Assembly (NCBI GenBank): GCA_050942555.1
Contig: JBMNNN010000083.1
Location: 1-8,661 of the forward strand
Reading direction: 5' to 3'
From: JAAYXU01 sp050942555
Lineage (GTDB): Bacteria > Bacillota > Clostridia > Christensenellales > UMGS416
DNA: 8,661 nucleotides
Every line of letters starts with the position of its first letter. Position 1 is the stretch's first letter. The translations under genes and the position numbers were made by a program. The notes under the pieces are model-generated. The model had not been told where the DNA came from and did not search any database. It worked only from the letters and a program-made list of their open reading frames with translations. Of this stretch, positions 3,539-8,661 are shown piece after piece.

Positions 3539-6142
3539 TCAGATATCGTCCTCTTCCCCGGCTGTATCGTCCTCTTCCTCTTCGCCTGCAGCGTCGCCAT
3601 TTTCCCCTGTATCTTCCCGGGGAAAGATTCCCGCGTCGTCGGCGATGTCGACCGGCGCCGCCGCGGGCGTGACCTCCGCGTCGCCGTCCTGGTCGCCTTC
3701 CTCCTCGTCCTGGTCGATGACCGCCAGCGCGACCACGGTGCCGCCGTTTCGCACCCGCATGAGCCGGACGCCCTGCGTCGCACGGCCGAACGTCGATATG
3801 TCGCGGGCCTCCATCCGAATGAGCGTGCCGTCCGAGGAGATGAGCATGAGATCGTCTTCGTCGCTGACGGCGCGCAGATTGACGAGCGGCCCGGTCCGCT
3901 CGGTGATGCTCATCGTGATGATGCCGTAGCCGCCCCGGCTTTGCACCCTGTACTCGTCAAACGGCGTGCGCTTGCCATATCCCAGCTCGCTGACGGCCAG
4001 GAGCTCCCGGCTCGGGTCCACCAGTCCCATGTCCACGACCGCGTCGCCGTCGCGCAGGCGCATGCCCCGCACGCCCATCGCCACCCGGTGCATGGGCCGT
4101 ATGTCGTTTTCCGGGAACCGGATCGCCATGCCGCTCCGGCTGCCCATATAGATCTCCTGGTTCCCGTCGGTCAGGCAGGCGCCGATGAGCTCGTCGCCAT
4201 CGTTGAGTACGATGGCCTTAAGGCCCACGTTGCGCAGGTTTGCAAGCTCGGAAATCGGCGTGCGCTTGATCATTCCCTGCCGCGTGGCCAGCACGAGATA
4301 CATGTCCTGAACGGTTTTAAACGCCTCTCCAAGAGGCAGCAGCGTCTGCACCTTCTCGCCGGGGTCGAGCTGCAGCAGGTTCATGACCGCCATTCCGCGC
4401 GCCGCGCGCCCGGCTTCGGGCACCTGGTAGCATTTAAGGCGGTGCACCCGGCCGGTGTTCGTGAAGAACAGCAGCCAGTCGTGCGTGGATGTGACCAGTA
4501 TCCGCTCGACAAAATCCTCCTCGCGGGTACCCTGGCCCATGACACCCCGTCCGCCGCGCCTCTGGGAGCGGTACGTATCGAGCGCCAGGCGCTTGATGTA
4601 CCCGGCATGGGTCATCGTGACCACCATCGCCTCCCGCTGAATGAGCGCCTCCATGTTGATGTCGGAGGGATCGTCGAGTATCTGGGTACGGCGGTCGTCG
4701 CCGAACTTTTCGGTGATCTCCAGGAGCTCCTGCCGTATGATGCCCATCAGGAGTCCTTCATCGGCCAGCACGCGCGTCAGGTAATCGATACGGGCGCGCA
4801 GTCCCTCGTATTCTTCCAAGAGGCGCGCCTGCTCGAGCCCCGTTAACCGCTGCAGCCGCATATCGAGTATCGCCTGCGCCTGTTTCTCGGACAGCTCGAA
4901 GCGCTCCATCAGCCCGTCGCGCGCCTCGTTCACGGTCTTGGATGCCCGTATGAGCGCGATCACCGCGTCGATGAAGTCGAGTGCCTTTAAAAGCCCCTCG
5001 ATGATGTGGGCGCGATTCTGGGCCCTGTCCAACTCATATTTCGTGCGCCGGGTCACGACGTCCTTCTGGTGGTCGAGGTAGTGGAACAGCATCTGCTTGA
5101 GGGACATGACCCTGGGCTCGCCGTTTACGAGGGCCAGCATGTTGACGCCGAACGTCTCCTGAAGCTGGGTGTGCATATACAGTGCGTTGAGCACGACGCC
5201 CGCGTTCACGTCGCGCTTGAGCTCGATGACGATGCGCATGCCGGTTCGGTCGGATTCCTCGCGCAGGTCGCTGATCCCCTCCAGACGGCGCGATTGCACC
5301 AGCTCGGCGATTTTTTCGACCAGGCGGGCTTTGTTGACCATATACGGGATCTCTGTCACGACGATGCGGCTGCGTCCCCCGCCCATGTCCTCGATATGGG
5401 TCTTGCCCCGCATCACGATCCGGCCGCGTCCGGTGCGGTACGCCTCCAGTATGCCGCCGCGGCCCATGATCAGCGCGCCGGTGGGAAAGTCGGGCCCCGG
5501 TATGTGCGCCATCAGCTCTTCGACGGTAATATCCGGGTTGTCGATGAGCGCCACGACGGCTGCGGTCACCTCGCGCAGGTTGTGGGGCGGTATGTTGGTG
5601 GCCATGCCCACCGCGATGCCGCTTGAACCGTTGACCAGAAGATTCGGGAAGCGCGACGGCAGCACCTCGGGCTGCATCTGCGTCTCGTCGAAGTTGGGCA
5701 CGAAGTTGACGGTTTCCTTGTCGATGTCGCGCAGCATCTCGTGCGCGATCTTCGCCAGGCGCGCCTCGGTGTACCGCATCGCCGCGGCCCCGTCTCCGTC
5801 GATGGAGCCGAAGTTGCCGTGGCCGTCGACCAGCATATAGCGTATCGAAAAATCCTGCGCCATGCGCACCATCGCGTCGTATACCGCGACGTCGCCGTGG
5901 GGATGGTATTTTCCCAGCACGTCGCCCACGATGCGCACGCTTTTTCTATGGGGCTTATCGGCGGTAAGGCCCAGCTCGTGCATCGCATAAAGTATCCGCC
6001 GGTGCACGGGCTTGAGGCCGTCGCGCACGTCGGGCAGAGCCCGGCTTATGATCGTGGCCATCGCGTAGGAGATGAAGCTTTTTTTCATCTCCTCCTCGAT
6101 ATTGACGGGCTTAACCCTGAGCATGTTGATATTGTTTTCCAA
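3539..6142 (-). CDS. gyrA: DNA gyrase subunit A
   Basis: GyrA (867 residues) is the DNA-cleaving and wrapping subunit of gyrase, working as A2B2 with GyrB to add negative supercoils. The breakage-reunion domain begins near residue 10 (VNIEEEMKKSFISYAMA); the catalytic tyrosine is Tyr124 in AAMRYTEARL. The C-terminal beta-pinwheel carries the GyrA box QRRGGRG at 527-533, which marks it as gyrase and not topoisomerase IV. A 58-residue acidic tail (810-867) ends the protein. The start is TTG at 6142: AGGAGG lies seven bases upstream, while the first ATG (6124) would be 25 bases away. The quinolone-pocket position equal to E. coli Ser83 is Val85 here, while the Asp87 equivalent (Asp89) is kept. 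The gene lies 18 bases after gyrB and ends at a strong terminator. Typical lengths are 820-875. Confidence 0.98.
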   Translation of the reverse strand: MENNINMLRVKPVNIEEEMKKSFISYAMATIISRALPDVRDGLKPVHRRILYAMHELGLTADKPHRKSVRIVGDVLGKYHPHGDVAVYDAMVRMAQDFSIRYMLVDGHGNFGSIDGDGAAAMRYTEARLAKIAHEMLRDIDKETVNFVPNFDETQMQPEVLPSRFPNLLVNGSSGIAVGMATNIPPHNLREVTAAVVALIDNPDITVEELMAHIPGPDFPTGALIMGRGGILEAYRTGRGRIVMRGKTHIEDMGGGRSRIVVTEIPYMVNKARLVEKIAELVQSRRLEGISDLREESDRTGMRIVIELKRDVNAGVVLNALYMHTQLQETFGVNMLALVNGEPRVMSLKQMLFHYLDHQKDVVTRRTKYELDRAQNRAHIIEGLLKALDFIDAVIALIRASKTVNEARDGLMERFELSEKQAQAILDMRLQRLTGLEQARLLEEYEGLRARIDYLTRVLADEGLLMGIIRQELLEITEKFGDDRRTQILDDPSDINMEALIQREAMVVTMTHAGYIKRLALDTYRSQRRGGRGVMGQGTREEDFVERILVTSTHDWLLFFTNTGRVHRLKCYQVPEAGRAARGMAVMNLLQLDPGEKVQTLLPLGEAFKTVQDMYLVLATRQGMIKRTPISELANLRNVGLKAIVLNDGDELIGACLTDGNQEIYMGSRSGMAIRFPENDIRPMHRVAMGVRGMRLRDGDAVVDMGLVDPSRELLAVSELGYGKRTPFDEYRVQSRGGYGIITMSITERTGPLVNLRAVSDEDDLMLISSDGTLIRMEARDISTFGRATQGVRLMRVRNGGTVVALAVIDQDEEEGDQDGDAEVTPAAAPVDIADDAGIFPREDTGENGDAAGEEEEDDTAGEEDDI

Positions 6143-6149
6143 TGAAAGG

Positions 6150-6155
6150 CCTCCT
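6150..6155 (-). promoter_or_regulatory. Ribosome binding site that fixes the TTG start of gyrA
   Basis: The minus strand reads AGGAGG here, the full anti-Shine-Dalgarno complement, seven bases before TTG at 6142. It occupies most of the 18-base gyrB-gyrA gap. A downstream ATG start would leave an unsuitable spacing of 25 bases, so this site decides the start. Confidence 0.85.
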
Positions 6156-6160
6156 TCAGG

Positions 6161-8083
6161 CTATATATCGAGATCCGCGACAAGCCTAGCGTTTTGTTCT
6201 ATGAATTCGCGACGGGGATCGACCGCCTCGCCCATCAGCATCGAGAATGTTTCGTCGGCTGCGATCGCGTCCTCGAGCGTTACGCGCAGCATCGTGCGCG
6301 TCTCGGGGTTCATCGTCGTTTCCCAGAGCTGCTCGGCATTCATCTCTCCCAGGCCCTTGTAGCGCTGCACCGTGATTCCGTCCCGGCCGATCTCCCGGAG
6401 CAGCTCCTCAAGCTCCGCGTCGGAGTAGCAGTAATGGTCCTGCTTGCCCTTTGCCACCTTGTAAAGCGGCGGCTGGGCGATGTAGACGTGGCCGTTCTCG
6501 ATGAGCGGGCGCATGAACCGGTAGAAGAACGTAAGCAGCAGAATGCGGATATGGCTTCCGTCCACGTCGGCGTCGGTCATGCATACGATCCGGTGGTATC
6601 GCAGCTTCGTTACGTCGAAATCCTTGCCCATGCCCGCGCCAAAGGCCGTGATCATCGCTTTTATTTCGTTATTGGCCAGCACGCGGTCGGGGCGGCTTTT
6701 TTCGACGTTCAAAATCTTGCCGCGCAGGGGCAATATCGCCTGAAACCGCCGGTCGCGGCCGGTCTTGGCCGAGCCTCCGGCCGAGTCGCCCTCAACCAGA
6801 AAGATCTCGCATTTGGCCGGGTCGCGCTCGGTGCAGTCGGCCAGCTTGCCCGGCAGACTGGCGCTCTCGAGTATGCTCTTGCGCCGTGTAAGCTCGCGCG
6901 CCTTGCGGGCGGCTTCCCGGGCCCGGGATGCGGCCATGCATTTTTCCAGTATAAGTCGCGCCTGCGCGGGGTTTTCTTCCATAAAGCTGGCCAGTCCCTG
7001 GCTGACCAGCCCGTCCACCAGCGACCGGACCGAGCTTGTGCCAAGCTTGGATTTTGTCTGCCCCTCGAACTGCGGCTCGGGAATGCGCACCGATATGATG
7101 GCCGTCAGCCCTTCGCGCACGTCCTCGCCGGTCAGGTTTTCCTCGGTCTCCTTGAGATAATTAAACCGGCGGGCGTAGTCGTTGATCGCCCGCGTGATCG
7201 CGCTGCGGAACCCAGCCAGGTGGGTGCCTCCTTCGGGGTTGGCGATGTTGTTTGCATAGCAGAACACAGCCTCGTTATAGCTGGTCGTATACTGCATCGC
7301 CACTTCCATTACCGCGTCGTCCCGGCTGCCGCTGATGTAGATCGGCTCCGGGAACAGCGCTTCCTTGGTGCGGTTCAGGTACTGTACGAAGTGCTTGACG
7401 CCTCCCTCGTAACAGAAGACCGACTCCCGGGGCTCTTCGCCGCGCTCGTCGCGCAGCGTGATCGTGATGCCGCTGTTGAGGAAGGCCATTTCGCGCAGAC
7501 GGCCGCGCAGCGTATCGTATGAGAAATCCAGCGTCTCGAATATTTTCTCATTGGGATAAAACGCGATGCGGGTGCCGGTCCGGTCGGCATCCCCGACAAC
7601 CTTGAGCGGCTCCACCGGATCGCCGTATTCATAGCGCTGGAAATGTTCCTTGCCGTTCTGCCAGACGGTGACCTCGAGCCATTTAGCAAGCGCGTTGACG
7701 ACCGACATGCCCACGCCGTGCAGGCCGCCCGATACCTTGTAGCCGCTGCCGCCGAACTTGCCCCCGGCGTGCAGCATCGTAAGGCATATTTCCACCGAGG
7801 AGCGGCCCTCCTTCTCGTGGATACCTGTGGGTATGCCCCGGCCGTCGTCGGTAACGGAGAGCGAGCCGTCGGCCGCGATCACAACGTCGATGCGGTCGCA
7901 GCGGCCTGCCATCGCCTCGTCGATCGAGTTGTCGACGAGTTCGTATACGAGATGGTGCAGTCCGCGCGCGTCGGTGCTGCCGATGTACATGCCTGGGCGG
8001 CGGCGTATCGCTTCCAGGCCTTCGAGCACCTGTATTTGGCTGGCGTCGTATACGGCGTCAGCGGGTTGTTTTGTGTCGTGCAT
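6161..8083 (-). CDS. gyrB: DNA gyrase subunit B
   Basis: GyrB (640 residues) binds and hydrolyses ATP and, with GyrA, drives negative supercoiling. The GHKL ATPase domain shows Glu48 and Asn52 (YELVDNSIDEA), Asp79 (DDGRGIP) and the lid motif GGLHGVGMSVVNAL. The transducer carries QTKSKLG. The TOPRIM domain has Glu431 (VEGDSAGGSAKTG) and Asp504/Asp506/Asp508 (DADVDGSH), the Mg ligands, followed by the tail domain with QPPLYKV and the conserved KGLGEMNAEQLWETTMNPE region. Length and absence of the approximately 170-residue enterobacterial insert fit Gram-positive bacteria. ATG at 8083 has AAAGGA upstream. The first 26 bases overlap the end of the remB-like gene in another frame, suggesting translational coupling. 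gyrA follows in the same transcript. Confidence 0.98.
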   Translation of the reverse strand: MHDTKQPADAVYDASQIQVLEGLEAIRRRPGMYIGSTDARGLHHLVYELVDNSIDEAMAGRCDRIDVVIAADGSLSVTDDGRGIPTGIHEKEGRSSVEICLTMLHAGGKFGGSGYKVSGGLHGVGMSVVNALAKWLEVTVWQNGKEHFQRYEYGDPVEPLKVVGDADRTGTRIAFYPNEKIFETLDFSYDTLRGRLREMAFLNSGITITLRDERGEEPRESVFCYEGGVKHFVQYLNRTKEALFPEPIYISGSRDDAVMEVAMQYTTSYNEAVFCYANNIANPEGGTHLAGFRSAITRAINDYARRFNYLKETEENLTGEDVREGLTAIISVRIPEPQFEGQTKSKLGTSSVRSLVDGLVSQGLASFMEENPAQARLILEKCMAASRAREAARKARELTRRKSILESASLPGKLADCTERDPAKCEIFLVEGDSAGGSAKTGRDRRFQAILPLRGKILNVEKSRPDRVLANNEIKAMITAFGAGMGKDFDVTKLRYHRIVCMTDADVDGSHIRILLLTFFYRFMRPLIENGHVYIAQPPLYKVAKGKQDHYCYSDAELEELLREIGRDGITVQRYKGLGEMNAEQLWETTMNPETRTMLRVTLEDAIAADETFSMLMGEAVDPRREFIEQNARLVADLDI

Positions 8084-8360
8084 GGGTTTTCCTTTCCTGC
8101 GTATCGTTTCTATCGTTTCTTGCCGACTGCAAAGCGGGCAGCTGTCCGATTCTGCCGCGCAGCGTAGCGGGACTTACCGGAGAATATACGAGCCTGCACT
8201 GCCGGCCGTCGTCGATCAGTATGATCGATTTAAAGGGAGGATCTCCCGCGCTGAGCGACGCGATCGCGCGCGCCCACTGGGGCGGGTGCGCCGACGGCAT
8301 GCCCAGTATCGCGACGATATGCTTCTCGGAAATGGTTACATTTCGTCCGAGGTGGAGCAT
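8058..8360 (-). CDS. remB: RemB-like DUF370 protein (extracellular matrix regulator family)
   Basis: The 100-residue product begins MLHLGRNVTISEKHIVAILG and continues with FKSIILID, RLVYSPVSPATLRGRIG. This matches DUF370 proteins such as Bacillus subtilis RemB (YaaB): a conserved start with an xxLG turn, then a YxSPISxxTLxxR-type motif. In Bacillus it lies between recF and gyrB, and it lies directly before gyrB here. RemA/RemB relatives act in biofilm matrix gene control as small DNA-binding proteins; the role outside Bacillus is open. The first 70 or so residues cover the family domain; the last 25-30 are Arg-, Lys- and His-rich (ARNDRNDTQERKTHARHKTTR region) and extend into gyrB. ATG at 8360 follows AAGGGGGA with an 11-base gap, a little long. 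It opens the gyrBA operon. recF is not upstream, as far as the window reaches. Confidence 0.85.
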   Translation of the reverse strand: MLHLGRNVTISEKHIVAILGMPSAHPPQWARAIASLSAGDPPFKSIILIDDGRQCRLVYSPVSPATLRGRIGQLPALQSARNDRNDTQERKTHARHKTTR

Positions 8361-8397
8361 GGTTTATTGTTCCCCCTTAGTATAAACACTAAACTAT

Positions 8398-8426
8398 ATT
8401 ATATAGTATTAGGGCAAAAATTGCAA
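8398..8426 (-). promoter_or_regulatory. Sigma-A promoter of the remB-gyrB-gyrA operon
   Basis: On the minus strand TTGCAA (8426-8421, four of six matches to the -35 consensus) is followed after exactly 17 bases by a perfect TATAAT (8403-8398). The predicted start near 8391 gives a leader of about 30 bases. The -10 box is embedded in an inverted repeat, ACTATA/TATAGT (8393-8407). Gyrase promoters in general respond to loss of supercoiling; an AT-rich, easily melted -10 region is compatible with that but does not prove it. Confidence 0.78.
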
Positions 8427-8430
8427 TTTT
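8417..8430. repeat. Perfect 14-bp palindrome over the -35 box of the gyrase promoter
   Basis: AAAATTGCAATTTT reads the same on both strands and contains the TTGCAA -35 element at its centre. A dimeric regulator bound here would block or modulate RNA polymerase. AT-rich palindromes of this size also arise by chance, so a specific operator is only a possibility. Confidence 0.5.
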
Positions 8431-8496
8431 AATGTTTGCTGCGGATGGGCCTGAAAATGTAAATCCCGACTCTCTTCAAGCCGAGGCTTAAAAGCG

Positions 8497-8542
8497 ACGA
8501 CTGCACCGAAGGATAAACTATTTAGTGCAGTCGTTCTTTTTT
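8497..8542 (+). terminator. Rho-independent terminator, rightward, with no visible gene before it
   Basis: ACGACTGCAC (8497-8506) and GTGCAGTCGT (8525-8534) form a perfect 10-bp stem. Inside the loop TAAA (8514-8517) and TTTA (8521-8524) can pair too, leaving CGAAGGA as a one-sided bulge. TTC then six T (8537-8542) follow on the plus strand. The opposite strand has only a weak T run after the stem, so the main direction is rightward. The nearest leftward sequence is noncoding and then antisense to remB, so its transcript may be a small RNA from about 8430 onward. Confidence 0.78.
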
Positions 8543-8661
8543 ATTCTTATTAATATATTTGAAAGGCTTGCCAACATCCCCTGTTTCTCTATTAGGTATT
8601 CTTGTTGCTTGGATGAGAATCAAAAAGACCCCGGACGTCCAAAATTGGTTCTACAAACAAA

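Larger units (their letters stand above)
8361..8661. other. AT-rich noncoding region upstream of the gyrase operon
   Basis: No supportable gene lies in these 301 bases on either strand. The region holds the operon promoter, several AT palindromes (8376-8394, 8393-8407, 8417-8430) and a rightward terminator at 8497-8542. It is far more AT-rich than the genes to the left. No DnaA box matching TTATNCACA was found, so there is no sign of oriC here. The canonical recF gene is absent from this stretch. The last 40 bases could hold the 3' end of a minus-strand gene, but this cannot be decided. Confidence 0.6.

Noticed and set aside
6194..7522. Long open frame antisense to gyrB
   Set aside because: Same reason: it arises from the codon bias of gyrB and shows no domain or initiation signal.
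8620..8661. Minus-strand frame ending ..RTNFGRPGSF and stop, possibly the C-terminus of a gene beyond the window
   Set aside because: Only 13 codons are visible, another frame is open as well, and no family can be assigned.
8361..8661. Possible oriC next to the gyrase genes
   Set aside because: No TTATNCACA DnaA boxes and no dnaA, dnaN or recF in view; AT richness alone is not enough.

Overview
The window looks like chromosomal DNA of a GC-rich, low-oxygen Gram-positive bacterium, most likely of the class Clostridia. The reasons are strong AGGAGG-type ribosome binding sites, occasional TTG and GTG starts, a remB-gyrB-gyrA cluster, a 640-residue GyrB without the enterobacterial insert, and a small redox operon with a DUF1858 protein and a rubredoxin. 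The genus cannot be named from this sequence.

Layout: (1) Bases 1 to about 809 are one end of an integrated mobile element, probably an integrative conjugative element (ICE) or genomic island. It holds the start of a ParA-family ATPase gene reading leftwards out of the window, a long hairpin-rich leader before it, a leftward intrinsic terminator, and short repeats like recombinase accessory sites. The element abuts the last codons of guaA, a known integration hotspot. (2) Bases 810-2342 are guaA (GMP synthase, minus strand) with its own promoter. (3) A divergent intergenic region (2343-2572) carries the guaA promoter and the promoter of a rightward operon. An 11-bp perfect inverted repeat brackets the second promoter. 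(4) Bases 2573-3481 are a three-gene plus-strand operon: DUF1858 disulfide protein, a 44-residue short rubredoxin, and family I inorganic pyrophosphatase. (5) A strong terminator hairpin separates this operon from the convergent gyrase genes. (6) Bases 3539-8360 are a minus-strand operon transcribed remB-like, gyrB, gyrA. (7) Bases 8361-8661 are AT-rich and noncoding as far as can be seen. They hold the operon promoter, palindromes, and a rightward intrinsic terminator with no visible gene in front of it.

Most of the window is housekeeping: GMP synthesis, pyrophosphate removal, DNA supercoiling. No defence system, CRISPR array or complete new gene cassette is visible. The parts most worth a second look are the guaA/element junction with the structured parA leader, the inverted repeat around the redox operon promoter, a valine at the main quinolone-resistance position of GyrA, and the orphan terminator at the right edge.
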